DNA from: Gammaproteobacteria bacterium UBA7803 | GTDB taxonomy: Bacteria; Pseudomonadota; Gammaproteobacteria; Pseudomonadales; Azotimanducaceae | Reading direction: 5' to 3' | DNA: 64,000 nucleotides | NCBI GenBank assembly: GCA_002480525.1 | Contig: DLCH01000075.1 | Span: 74,685-138,684, forward strand | In this document: piece after piece, positions 51,844-59,411 of the stretch | How positions within the stretch are numbered: the stretch's first letter is position 1 | Layout of the letters: each line of letters opens with the position of its first letter | Translations under genes and position numbers: made by a program | Notes under the pieces: model-generated | The model's input: only the letters and a program-made list of their open reading frames with translations | The model's database searches: none | What the model was told of the DNA's origin: nothing

Positions 51844-51985
51844 GAGGAAGCGCGAGCAATTGGAAGAGTTCAAGCGGATTGCTCGCGAAATGGGTCTGGA
51901 TGAATCTGCCGACGCCTTGGACAAGGCTATGGATAGGATAAACCCGAAGCCGCCTGATAAGGACAAACCCAAGCACGACAAGTAG
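51836..51985 (+). CDS. Passenger gene: 49-aa highly charged small protein
   Basis: ATG 51836 overlaps the last 8 bases of the PIN gene. The product begins MSERKREQLEEFKRIAREMG and ends in a Lys/Asp/Pro-rich tail (NPKPPDKDKPKHDK). It is predicted to be one long charged helix plus a disordered tail. A terminator starts 1 bp after the stop. Size, charge and position fit a small antitoxin or adaptor, but this is inference. The tight overlap and the immediately following terminator support real coding. Confidence 0.65.
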   Translation: MSERKREQLEEFKRIAREMGLDESADALDKAMDRINPKPPDKDKPKHDK

Positions 51986-51986
51986 A

Positions 51987-52010
51987 AGCCCGCCAAGTAG
52001 CGGGCTTTTT
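51987..52010 (+). terminator. Intrinsic terminator ending the transposase/passenger operon
   Basis: A 7-bp stem AGCCCGC / GCGGGCT with a six-base loop CAAGTA continues into a T-run (51987-52010). It separates the plus-strand operon from the convergent minus-strand genes. Confidence 0.92.
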
Positions 52011-52069
52011 CGTTTATGGCCGTTCGCATCTATCGCGCAGCATGCGATGGATTCACCGATGACCGCAGG

Positions 52070-52435
52070 CTATTCGCCCTTGCCTGTGCCCGCCAGAGCG
52101 TCAGGAGAGGCAGGAATGAGAACCTTGCCGAACCGAATATCAGTGGCGTTCCTGATGACGTAGTCCTTGAGCCTGTATCCGTAACCCTTTCTCGGGATAT
52201 CGATAGGCGAGGAGACGATTAGGATCGTGGCGTCGCAGCATCGGCGAGAGTAGATGGTGCCGTCCTCGTCGTCAGCCACAGAGCATTCGCTCAATGGGAA
52301 AGACTCTCCGCAGGATGGGCACTGAGTGATGAAGTTCTCCTCGATCAGATCGAGGTCGCTTTTGATGCCTGCTTTTCGGAAAACCTCTGAGACAAGCGTA
52401 TGACTAGCCAAGAATCCCGCCGCGATGCTGAGCAT
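52070..52435 (-). CDS. Passenger gene: hypothetical protein with CxxC motif
   Basis: The 121-residue protein contains one CxxC pair in ITQCPSCGESFPLSECS and a further pair in SRRCCDATILIV, compatible with a zinc ribbon or zinc-binding knuckle. It has no membrane helix apart from a mildly hydrophobic N-terminus. Its start lies inside the 3' end of the GIY-YIG-like gene (32-bp overlap), so the two are probably translated together. I do not recognise the family. Confidence 0.65.
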   Translation of the reverse strand: MLSIAAGFLASHTLVSEVFRKAGIKSDLDLIEENFITQCPSCGESFPLSECSVADDEDGTIYSRRCCDATILIVSSPIDIPRKGYGYRLKDYVIRNATDIRFGKVLIPASPDALAGTGKGE

Positions 52436-52745
52436 TCAGAGGCGGCTGAAGGTGTTGAATCAGCAATCTCTCCAGCCGATCTCGTTCAGCCTGCAAGTGC
52501 TCAACCCTCGCATGTATTTGCGTCGCCCCAGCTCGGACAGCCTCATCCAGCCGATTGTGATTTGGAAGCCGAGTTGAGAGATCATCGGCTTGTCCAACAT
52601 AGACTGCGGACCAGTTCGCTCCTGACGGACGAGCAAAAATGTATAGCCCTGGAACAGAGTTCCAAGGCCCGTTCGCATCGTGAGCCTCAAAAGCCAGCGT
52701 TTGATTCGGACCAATAGGCCAGTTGACCGTGCCTTGGTGAGCCAT
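52404..52745 (-). CDS. Passenger gene: GIY-YIG-like nuclease domain protein
   Basis: The 113-residue protein begins near the right inverted repeat and is read inward. VPGLYIFARPSGANWSAVYVGQADDLSTRLPNH corresponds to the GIY...YVG core of GIY-YIG nucleases, followed by a helix with Arg (TRLPNHNRLDEAVRAG) and ERDRLERLLIQHLQPPLN, which carries the usual Glu and Asn. These domains act in homing endonucleases, restriction enzymes and repair. Here the domain stands alone within a mobile element, so it may aid transposition or host defence. Activity is unproven. Confidence 0.75.
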   Translation of the reverse strand: MAHQGTVNWPIGPNQTLAFEAHDANGPWNSVPGLYIFARPSGANWSAVYVGQADDLSTRLPNHNRLDEAVRAGATQIHARVEHLQAERDRLERLLIQHLQPPLNAQHRGGILG

Positions 52746-52791
52746 GCCTCTCTCCTATGATTGGCATTGGCTGGAGCGTATACCCTATGAA

Positions 52792-52817
52792 GTGGGTACG
52801 CAAAGTATAATATGCCC
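52792..52817 (-). repeat. Right terminal inverted repeat
   Basis: The 26-bp repeat ends ACTTTGCGTACCCAC when read from the right. It matches the left repeat at 24 of 26 bases and is followed by seven T. Confidence 0.93.
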
Positions 52818-52893
52818 TTTTTTTGCCCGGGTTCTGCGGGATGCGGTGAGGGTGCGCGGCGGCGCCCGGAGGCGCCGCCGGCCCGGAGGCGTG

Positions 52894-53736
52894 TCAGCCT
52901 GCGGATTCCTGATACAGGTGCACGTCCCGCTGGGGGAACGGAATGGAGATGCCGGCCTCGTCGAAGGCGAGCTTGACCCGTTCGGTGAGGTCGAACTTGA
53001 TGCCCCAGTAGTCCGAGGCGTTCGCCCACACGCGCACCGTGATGTCCACGGAGCTGTCGCCGAGGTTGCTCACCACGATCTGGAACGCCGGATCGTCGAA
53101 GATCCGCTCGTCCTTCTCGACCAGGCCCTTGATCACGTCCTTGGCCTTGGCGATGTCGTCGCCGTAGCCGATGCCGAACACGAAGTCGACCCGGCGGGTA
53201 GGCTCGGCGGAGTAGTTGGTGATGATGCCGTTGGAGATCGCGCCGTTGGGGACGATGATCCGCTTGTTGTCCGGCGTGTTGATGATCGTGTTGAAGATCT
53301 GGATCTCCTTCACGGTGCCGCCGATGCCCTGGGCCTCGACGTAGTCGCCGACCTTGTAGGGCTTGAACAGCAGCACCAGCACGCCGCCGGCGAAGTTCGC
53401 CAGGCTGCCCTGCAGGGCCAGACCGACCGCCAGGCCGGCGGCACCCAGAATGGCGATGAAGGAGGTGGTCTGGATGCCGATCATGCCGGCCACACTGATC
53501 AGCACCAGCGCCTTCAGGCCGATGGACACCAGGTTGCCCAGGAACCGGGCCAGGGTGGGCTCGGTGTTGCTCTTCTCCATGCCCTTGCCCATCAGGGCGA
53601 CGACACGGTTGACGATCCACAGGCCGACGATGAGAACGATGATCGCGAGAATCAGTCGCGGCCCGTAGCTCATCGTCATCTCGATGGCCATGTCCATGTA
53701 CTTGGACATGTCGTCCGTGTTGACCATTTCTTCCAT
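52894..53736 (-). CDS. MscS family mechanosensitive channel
   Basis: The 280-residue inner-membrane channel has three helices, then the pore-lining TM3 with the small-residue pattern LGAAGLAVGLALQGSLANFAGGVLVLLFKPYKVGDYVEAQGIGGTVKEI, and a cytoplasmic beta/alpha cage (VPNGAISNGIITNYSAEPTRRVDF). The length equals E. coli MscS. The start at 53736 has GGAG about 10 bp upstream. ATG 53727 is an alternative. It opens under hypo-osmotic membrane tension. It is divergent from the DUF2959 gene. Confidence 0.95.
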   Translation of the reverse strand: MEEMVNTDDMSKYMDMAIEMTMSYGPRLILAIIVLIVGLWIVNRVVALMGKGMEKSNTEPTLARFLGNLVSIGLKALVLISVAGMIGIQTTSFIAILGAAGLAVGLALQGSLANFAGGVLVLLFKPYKVGDYVEAQGIGGTVKEIQIFNTIINTPDNKRIIVPNGAISNGIITNYSAEPTRRVDFVFGIGYGDDIAKAKDVIKGLVEKDERIFDDPAFQIVVSNLGDSSVDITVRVWANASDYWGIKFDLTERVKLAFDEAGISIPFPQRDVHLYQESAG

Positions 53737-53875
53737 GTGACTGTGACTCCTGCCGGTTCGGCTCCGGCTTCTTCGTGGTTGTCGGGTACGAGCCAGGCGG
53801 CCCGGCTTGTGAGATGCTTTCCCCCCAGGGCGATTTTTGCCCGGATTCACGCGTTTGGGAACCGGATTCAAGCAG

Positions 53876-54532
53876 ATGACAGAGTATTTTTCGCGGCTGG
53901 CCGGCGTGGCGCTGCTGGGGATCGCCACCGTTCTGGCCGCCGGCTGCGAGTCGGCCTACTACGGCGCCATGGAGAAGGTCGGCTTCCACAAGCGCGACAT
54001 TCTGGTGGACCGGGTCGAGGCGGCGGCCGACAGCCAGCAGGAAGCCAAGGAGGAGTTCGAGAACGCCTTCGAGCAGTTCGTCAGCGTGGTCGAGGTGCCG
54101 GCCTCGGAGCTCAGGGACACCTACGAGCGGCTGAACGACGCGTTCGAGGACGCCGAGGCCCGGGCCGAGGAGGTGAGCGAGCGGATCGACGCCGTGGAAT
54201 CCGTGTCCGAGGCGTTGTTCGAGGAGTGGGAGGACGAGCTCGAGCTGATCAGCGACCGGGGGCTGCGCGCGTCGAGCAGCCGCCAGCTCGACCGCTCCCG
54301 GCAGCGCTATCAGAGCCTGATCCGGGCCATGCGCCGGGCCGAGGACCGCATGGCGCCGGTGCTCGACACCTTCCGCGACTACGTGCTGTATCTCAAGCAC
54401 AACCTCAACGCCCAGGCGATCGCCTCGCTGCAGGGCGAGCTCGGCGGCATCGAGTCGGACGTTTCCACGCTGATACGTGACATGGAGGCCTCGATCAGCG
54501 AGGCTCGCGCCTTCGTACAGAGCATGGAATAG
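53876..54532 (+). CDS. DUF2959 family lipoprotein
   Basis: The 218-residue protein has a lipoprotein signal (VALLGIATVLAAGC). A long helical domain matches DUF2959: SAYYGAMEKVGFHKRDILVDRVEAA, EFENAFEQFVSVV, and the terminal LNAQAIASLQGELGGIESDVSTLIRDMEASI. Family members are envelope lipoproteins of unknown function. The AsmA-like gene begins 12 bp after the stop on the same strand, so the two may be co-transcribed. Confidence 0.9.
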   Translation: MTEYFSRLAGVALLGIATVLAAGCESAYYGAMEKVGFHKRDILVDRVEAAADSQQEAKEEFENAFEQFVSVVEVPASELRDTYERLNDAFEDAEARAEEVSERIDAVESVSEALFEEWEDELELISDRGLRASSSRQLDRSRQRYQSLIRAMRRAEDRMAPVLDTFRDYVLYLKHNLNAQAIASLQGELGGIESDVSTLIRDMEASISEARAFVQSME

Positions 54533-54544
54533 CCGGAGGATCGC

Positions 54545-55306
54545 ATGAAGGCACTGGGATGGATCGTCGGCCTGGTGGTGCTGCTCATCGTCGGCATCGG
54601 GGTCTACGTGGTGATGAACTCGGGGGCGCTGCTCAAGCAGGCCATCGAAGGCTATGGCACCGACTACCTGGGCGCGCCGGTCACCGTGAGCTCGGTGAAC
54701 GTGTCGCTCACCGAAGGCTCGGCGGGCCTCGATGAGCTGGTGATCGACAATCCGGCGGATTTCTCCGGACCGTCCGCCTTCCGGCTCGGCAACATCAGCG
54801 CCACCCTGGACACCTCGCAGATCTCCAGCGAGCTGGTGGTGCTGAAGGACGTGACCATCGACGGCGCCGAGGTGAACGTTCTCGCCAAGGGCCAGAACAC
54901 CAATCTGCAGGCGCTCATGGACCATCTGAACCGGGAGATCGGCGCCACCGACACGGCCGAGGAAACCGGCACGTCCGCCGAGGTGCGCCTGATCATCGAC
55001 CGCTTCAGCTTCACCAACGCGAAGGCGTCGGTGGACTCCGATCTGCTGGGTCAGGCCGAGGTGACCATTCCCGACATCCGCCTGAGCGACATCGGCCGCC
55101 AGTCCAACGGCGCCACGGTCGGCGAGGCGCTCAAGCAGATTCTCGACCCCATCGTGCGCGCGGTGACCCGGCGCATGGTCGAGCAGGGCGTGGACCTCGA
55201 GGGCGCGCGGGAGCGCCTGGAGGAGAATCTGCGCGAGAAGGCGACGGACAAGCTCGGTGAGGGGCTCGAGAACCTGACCAACCGGCTGCGCGGCGGAGAT
55301 CAGTGA
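54545..55306 (+). CDS. AsmA-like membrane-anchored protein
   Basis: The 253-residue protein has a single N-terminal helix (LGWIVGLVVLLIVGIGVYVVM). A domain with AsmA-like features follows (ALLKQAIEGYGTDYLGAPVTVSSVNVSL, LGNISATLDTSQISSELVVLKDVTIDGAEVNVL). The short length suggests a reduced version, since AsmA itself is over 600 residues. AsmA-like proteins are linked to outer-membrane lipid transport. The last four bases overlap a possible GTG start of the hydratase. Confidence 0.78.
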   Translation: MKALGWIVGLVVLLIVGIGVYVVMNSGALLKQAIEGYGTDYLGAPVTVSSVNVSLTEGSAGLDELVIDNPADFSGPSAFRLGNISATLDTSQISSELVVLKDVTIDGAEVNVLAKGQNTNLQALMDHLNREIGATDTAEETGTSAEVRLIIDRFSFTNAKASVDSDLLGQAEVTIPDIRLSDIGRQSNGATVGEALKQILDPIVRAVTRRMVEQGVDLEGARERLEENLREKATDKLGEGLENLTNRLRGGDQ

Positions 55307-55308
55307 GG

Positions 55309-56088
55309 ATGGAGCAGTTCGACAACGTCCGCTACGAGGTGGACGGGCCCATGGCGCTGATCACCATCGACCGGGCCGACAAGCACAACGCCATTTCCCT
55401 GGCGACCCTGGACGAGCTGCAGGCGGCGGTGCGCCTTGCCGCCGCCGACGATGCCGTCCGGGTCATCACCATCACCGGGGCCGGGGACCGGGCCTTCGCC
55501 TCGGGCTCGGATCTCTCGGAGGTGCTGCACCGCGACCTCAAGAAGGCCCTGGAGCCCATCGTCCAGGGGCTCGCCGATCAGCTCGAACGCACGCCGAAGC
55601 CCACCATCGCGGCCATCAACGGCATCTGCATGGGCGGCGGGCTCGAGGTGGCCCTGGGCTGCGATCTGCGCATCGCCAGCCCCAACGCGCGCTTCGCCAC
55701 GCCGGAGGGCAAGCTCGGCATCATTCCCGGCGGCGGCGCCACGGCGCGGCTGCCCCGCATCGTCGGCCGCGGCTGGGGCATGGAGATGCTGCTGATGGGC
55801 GAGCCCATCGACGCCGAGCGGGCGCTCGCCATCGGCCTGGTCACCCGCATCGTGCCCGCCGGCGAGCTGATCGCCGAGGCGCGGCGCATGGCCGACCATC
55901 TGGCGTCCTTCGCCCCCTTCGTGCCCCGCAGCATGAAGGCCATGGTGCACTTCGGCATGGAGGCGAGCCTGGCCGGCGCGCTCATGCTGGAGAAATACGC
56001 CCAGGGCGCGCTGGTGCAGACCGAGGACAAGCACGAAGGCATATCCGCCTTTCTCGAGAAGCGCGACCCCGACTTCAAGGGCCGCTGA
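55309..56088 (+). CDS. Enoyl-CoA hydratase
   Basis: This 259-residue crotonase-fold enzyme keeps both catalytic glutamates, in AAINGICMGGGLEVALGCDLRIAS and FATPEGKLGIIPGGGATARLPRIVG. The oxyanion loop is RAFASGSDLSEV. It can therefore hydrate enoyl-CoA in beta-oxidation. ATG 55309 lies 2 bp after the AsmA-like stop. GTG 55303 overlaps that stop as GTGA and is possible. Of the crotonase proteins in the window, it is the only one with both Glu. Confidence 0.9.
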   Translation: MEQFDNVRYEVDGPMALITIDRADKHNAISLATLDELQAAVRLAAADDAVRVITITGAGDRAFASGSDLSEVLHRDLKKALEPIVQGLADQLERTPKPTIAAINGICMGGGLEVALGCDLRIASPNARFATPEGKLGIIPGGGATARLPRIVGRGWGMEMLLMGEPIDAERALAIGLVTRIVPAGELIAEARRMADHLASFAPFVPRSMKAMVHFGMEASLAGALMLEKYAQGALVQTEDKHEGISAFLEKRDPDFKGR

Positions 56089-56191
56089 GTTCCGCCGCGG
56101 CGCCGTTCGGGCCTCGCCCCGCCCGCGGGATATTGTGGGGCGGGGACGGTGCCGTATACTCCGGGGTTCCGAAAATTTGAGGGGGAAGCCA

Positions 56192-56695
56192 ATGGCTGTC
56201 GACAAATTTCCCGTCGAGGCGAGCCACATCATGATGTTCGCCCGCTCGGTCGGTGACGCCAATCCGATCTACTACGACGCGGAGTACGCCAAGACCACCG
56301 AGCCCGGCACGGTCATCGCGCCGCCGACGTTCGCCCAGTCCAGCGCCCAGTTCGACCCGGACTACTTCCTGCGGCCGAAGATCGGCGAGCCCTGGTTCGG
56401 CTCCGGCAAGGAGCCGACCGGCATCAAGCGGGAATCCTCCGGTGGTGGTGGTGGCGGCGGCGGTGGCGGCGGCCTTCATGCCGAGCAGCACTTCGAGTAT
56501 CACCGCCATTTGAAGCCCGGCGACGTGCTCACCGCCACCACCAGGCCCGGAGAGACCTGGGAAAAAGAGAGCAAGCGCGCCGGCAAGCTGATCTTCTCGG
56601 AGTCCATCACCGAGTACCGGGATCAGAACGGCGAGCTGGTGATCACCGCCCGCGGCGTCGGGGTGCGCACCGAGCGCCCCGTGGACTCGAAGTAA
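56192..56695 (+). CDS. MaoC-like hydratase domain protein with polyglycine insert
   Basis: The 167-residue hot-dog-fold protein is of the FAS1/MaoC_dehydrat_N type: HIMMFARSVGDANPIYYDAEYAKTTEPGTVIAPPTFAQSS, FEYHRHLKPGDVLTATTRPGETWEKES and FSESITEYRDQNGELVITARGVGV. A run of 11 Gly lies between strands at residues 84-94. The partner MaoC gene is 13 bp downstream. In several systems, such pairs form a heterodimeric hydratase. The start at 56192 follows GAGGGGGAAG. Confidence 0.88.
   Translation: MAVDKFPVEASHIMMFARSVGDANPIYYDAEYAKTTEPGTVIAPPTFAQSSAQFDPDYFLRPKIGEPWFGSGKEPTGIKRESSGGGGGGGGGGGLHAEQHFEYHRHLKPGDVLTATTRPGETWEKESKRAGKLIFSESITEYRDQNGELVITARGVGVRTERPVDSK
56441..56473 (+). repeat. GGN codon run encoding 11 glycines
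   Basis: The run consists only of GGT and GGC codons within the MaoC-like gene. As a trinucleotide repeat it can change length by slippage without shifting the frame. Confidence 0.95.
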
Positions 56696-56708
56696 CGGAG
56701 GGGACGAC

Positions 56709-57116
56709 ATGGCATTGAAAGCGAGTGAACTCTCGGTCGGCGACACCTACAGCGAGTGCCTGGTCGAGGACCTGAAGCGCACCCAGATCGTCCAGTACGC
56801 GGGCGCGTCCGGGGACTACAACCCCCTCCACACCGACGAGATCTTCACCACCAAGGTGGCGGGCTATCCCACCGTGTTCGCCCACGGCATGCTCACCATG
56901 GGCATGACCGGCCGCATGCTGACCAACTACGTCGGCGACGGCCGGCTGACCAAGTACGGCGTGCGCTTCACCAACCAGGTGTGGCCCGGCGACACGCTGA
57001 ACTCCACTGCCACGGTGGAATCGGTCGAGGATGGCATCGTCAAGCTGAAGGTCGAGACCACCAATCAGGACGGCACCGTGGTGCTGTCCGGCTACGCGGA
57101 AGCGCGGGTGGATTGA
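56709..57116 (+). CDS. MaoC family dehydratase
   Basis: The 135-residue hot-dog protein carries the hydratase-2 motif with catalytic Asp and His in YAGASGDYNPLHTDEIFTTKVAGYPTVFAHGMLTMGMTGRML. It probably pairs with the preceding MaoC_dehydrat_N-type protein, 13 bp upstream, to hydrate an enoyl-CoA. The gene begins after GGAGGGGACGAC. Confidence 0.92.
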   Translation: MALKASELSVGDTYSECLVEDLKRTQIVQYAGASGDYNPLHTDEIFTTKVAGYPTVFAHGMLTMGMTGRMLTNYVGDGRLTKYGVRFTNQVWPGDTLNSTATVESVEDGIVKLKVETTNQDGTVVLSGYAEARVD

Positions 57117-57168
57117 GACGCCGCGGGGCTGATCACCCTTCGCCGGCGTGATCAGCCTCCGCCGGCGC

Positions 57169-57344
57169 ATCGCGGCCGGGAGGCCGCTCCCACACGAGCA
57201 ACTCCCCTTGTAGGAGCGCCCTCCCGGGCGCGATCCTGCGGCTGGCGGCCCTGTAGGAGCGATCTCCAGATCGCGATCAGCCGTCGCAGAGCGACGGCCG
57301 GTCGCCGTTGTCGGTCGGAATCGCGATCTGGAGATCGCTCCTAC
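57169..57344. repeat. REP-like cluster of families A, C and B
   Basis: Reversed family A (57169-57193), forward family C with arms GCGCCC/GGGCGC (57210-57234), forward family B (57253-57277) and reversed family B (57320-57344) lie between the convergent MaoC and SDR genes. A separate hairpin CCGTCGC-AGA-GCGACGG sits at 57281-57297. All units keep the G/A-rich GTAGGAGC frame (GTGGGAGC in one copy). Confidence 0.9.
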
Positions 57345-57369
57345 GGGGCGCCGGCGATCGTTGTCGGCG

Positions 57370-58101
57370 TCACCAGCGCTCCTTCGACGTCCTCACGTCC
57401 AGCTCGAAGGTCCACGCCCGGCGCGGCTGCCGGTACAGGAACAGGTAGCCGTCGACGATGCCGTCGAGGTCGATGAGCCCTTCCTCGCCGAGTTTCTCGG
57501 CGTACTCCGGCACCGCCTCGCGGATCTTGTCGCCGCCGATGGCGCCGTCGATCACCACGTGGCCGACGTGCACGCCGTCCGCGGCGTATTCCTTGGCCAT
57601 GGCCTGGGCCAGGGTGCGCAGGCCGGCCTTGGCGGCGTTGAACGCGCCGAATCCGGCGCGGCCGCGCAGCGACGCCGACGCGCCGGTGAACAGCAGCGTG
57701 CCGCCGCCCCGGGGCACCATGCGGCGCACCGCCTCGCGGCCGAACAGAAAGCCGCCGAAGCAGCCCACCCGCCAGGCCTTCTCGAAGTAGCCGGCCTCCA
57801 TGTCTGCGATGCGGCCCGGCGTGTTGTTGCCGGCGTTGTAGATCGCCAGGGCCAGATCGTCGCCGGCCACGTCGAAGAGCTGCAGCACGTCCTCCTCCCG
57901 GGTCGCGTCCGCCACCACCGACGTGGCCGCGCCGCCGTCCCCGCGGATGCCCTCCACCAGGGTTTCCAGGGATTCGCCGGTGCGGCCGGCGACGATCACG
58001 TGCAGGCCCTCGCCGGCGAAGCGCCGGGCCAGGCGGGCGCCGAGGCCCTGCTCCGGGCCCACGCCCATGATGATCGCCCGTTTCGTCCGCTCGCTGGTCA
58101 T
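57370..58101 (-). CDS. SDR family protein with Tyr-to-Phe change in the active site
   Basis: The 243-residue Rossmann protein has an atypical cofactor loop (IIMGVGPEQGLGARLARRF) and the NAG motif (AIYNAGNN). The active-site region reads FTGASASLRGRAGFGAFNAAKAGLRTLAQAMAKEY. Where YxxxK is expected it has FNAAK, so the catalytic tyrosine is phenylalanine. A conserved Ser remains in FTGASAS. It could bind a ligand or act in a changed reaction. It is 37 bp downstream of the D-2-hydroxyacid dehydrogenase gene on the same strand. Confidence 0.85.
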   Translation of the reverse strand: MTSERTKRAIIMGVGPEQGLGARLARRFAGEGLHVIVAGRTGESLETLVEGIRGDGGAATSVVADATREEDVLQLFDVAGDDLALAIYNAGNNTPGRIADMEAGYFEKAWRVGCFGGFLFGREAVRRMVPRGGGTLLFTGASASLRGRAGFGAFNAAKAGLRTLAQAMAKEYAADGVHVGHVVIDGAIGGDKIREAVPEYAEKLGEEGLIDLDGIVDGYLFLYRQPRRAWTFELDVRTSKERW

Positions 58102-58138
58102 GCGCGCTCTCCGTCTGGCGCCGCCGGCCCCGTGGGGT

Positions 58139-59083
58139 TCAGACGACGCGGTTCAGCAGTTCCTCGCCGGCGGCGAGCCGCCGGCAGTTCTCCACGGCCA
58201 CCGCCAGGCTGTTGTCCAGGGTCTCGCCGGTGAGCCACGCCACGTGGGGCGCCAGCACCACGTTGTCCAGGGCGATCAGCGGGTGGTCGGCGGGCACCGG
58301 CTCGGTGCCGAACACGTCGAGCCCGGCGCCGGCGAGCCGACCCTGCGCCAGGGCATCCCGCAGCGCCGTCTCGTCCACCAGGGCGCCCCGGGCGGTGTTG
58401 ATCAGCACCGCGCCGGGACGCAGCAGCGCCAGACGCCGGGCGTCCAGCAGTCCCTCGGTCTCGGCCCTCAGCGGCACGTGCAGGGACACCACGTCGGCTT
58501 CGGCCAGCAGGCTCTCCAGCTCGCGATAGTGGGCAGACACGTCCGGCTTCGGCGACCTGGCCGTGTAGACGACCCGGGCGCCGAGGGTCGTCAGCACCGG
58601 CGCGAGCACCCGCGGCACCGAGCCGTAGCCGACCAGGCCGACGGTGCGTCCGCCCAGCTCGCCCAGAGCGTCCTGGCGCGGCGCGGGCCAGGACCAGCCC
58701 CGGCCGGCGCGGACGTCGGCGTCGAACCGCGGCACCTGCCGGAGCACGGCGAGCATCAGCGCCAGCGTGTGTTCCGCCACGGCCCGGCTGTTGGTGCCCG
58801 GCATGTTGCACACGGCCACGTTTCTGGCCCGGGCCGTGTCGAGATCGATGGTGTTGACCCCCACGCCGATCTTCTGCACCAGCCGCAGCCGGGGGGCGGC
58901 TTCCAGCAGCCGGGCGTCGACCGGCCGCAGGCAGTGCCATAGCACCTCGGCCTCCGCCAGCAGCTCGACGAGCCGGCCGTGGTCGGATTCCGGGCACACG
59001 GCGACGTCGAGCCCCTGATCGGCGAGGGCCGCCAGGCGGCGCTCGAACGCCGGCCCGGCGACGTAGTTCCAGACGACCTTCAC
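58139..59083 (-). CDS. D-2-hydroxyacid dehydrogenase (NAD-dependent)
   Basis: The 314-residue enzyme has the formate/glycerate dehydrogenase fold: AVCNMPGTNSRAVAEHTLALMLAVLR, NAD-binding TVGLVGYGSVPRVLAPVLTTLGARVVYTARSP, the Arg of LINTARGALVDETAL, the Glu of AGLDVFGTEPVP, and the His of NVVLAPHVAWLTGET. The usual GxGxIG third glycine region is altered to GYGSVP. It reduces a 2-keto acid or acts in reverse. The YciI gene is 13 bp upstream on the same strand. Confidence 0.92.
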   Translation of the reverse strand: MKVVWNYVAGPAFERRLAALADQGLDVAVCPESDHGRLVELLAEAEVLWHCLRPVDARLLEAAPRLRLVQKIGVGVNTIDLDTARARNVAVCNMPGTNSRAVAEHTLALMLAVLRQVPRFDADVRAGRGWSWPAPRQDALGELGGRTVGLVGYGSVPRVLAPVLTTLGARVVYTARSPKPDVSAHYRELESLLAEADVVSLHVPLRAETEGLLDARRLALLRPGAVLINTARGALVDETALRDALAQGRLAGAGLDVFGTEPVPADHPLIALDNVVLAPHVAWLTGETLDNSLAVAVENCRRLAAGEELLNRVV

Positions 59084-59096
59084 GACCCGGCCCGGA

Positions 59097-59381
59097 TCAG
59101 GTGCGGGGCAGAACCTGACGGAACGGCCGCAGCGTCACCCGCTCCCACAGGCCCGCCCGGGTGTAGGGGTCGGCCTCGTGAAACGCGCGCACGGCGTCGG
59201 CGTCGTCGGCTTCGATCAGGAACAGCGAGCCCACCATCTGCTCGCCGTCGTCGCCGAGCATGGGGCCGGCGAGGCGGACGGACTCGGCGTTGTTGCCGAC
59301 GTAGGTCAGGTGGGCGTCCCGGGTCGCCAGGCGCAGCGACTGGCTGTCGGGTTTGTCCTCGCACATCAGCACGTAAAGCAT
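59097..59381 (-). CDS. YciI family protein
   Basis: The 94-residue ferredoxin-like alpha+beta protein matches YciI: MLYVLMCEDKPDSQSLRLATRDAHLTYV, GSLFLIEADDADAVRAFHEADPYTRAGLWERVTLRPFRQ. The His-Asp positions (RDAHL, ADPY) are kept. YciI-like proteins are small enzymes or binding proteins of uncertain reaction. It appears to be part of a run of minus-strand genes from the HSL-like hydrolase to the SDR protein. Confidence 0.9.
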   Translation of the reverse strand: MLYVLMCEDKPDSQSLRLATRDAHLTYVGNNAESVRLAGPMLGDDGEQMVGSLFLIEADDADAVRAFHEADPYTRAGLWERVTLRPFRQVLPRT

Positions 59382-59411
59382 GGGGCAGGCGTCTCCTCGA
59401 TGGTGAAAGCG

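Larger units (their letters stand above)
49481..52817. mobile_element. IS1595-family element with passenger genes
   Basis: The 3337-bp element is bounded by 26-bp inverted repeats that match at 24 positions. It encodes an ISXO2-like transposase and five other genes. Its GC content is clearly lower than the flanks (near 50% against about 70%). The flanking T-runs (eight left, seven right) are consistent with an 8-bp target duplication of a poly-T sequence, with one T lost. IS1595-family members with passenger genes are known. The gene content here is not one I recognise. Confidence 0.9.

Noticed and set aside
52804..52812. Outward-facing TATAAT in both inverted repeats as insertion-borne promoters
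   Set aside because: No -35 hexamer at 16-18 bp was found at either end. The AT-rich motif is more likely part of the transposase-binding repeat.
57169..57344. Regularly spaced palindromes as a CRISPR array
   Set aside because: Units differ in arm sequence and orientation, spacers are uneven, and no cas genes are present. They fit REP elements.
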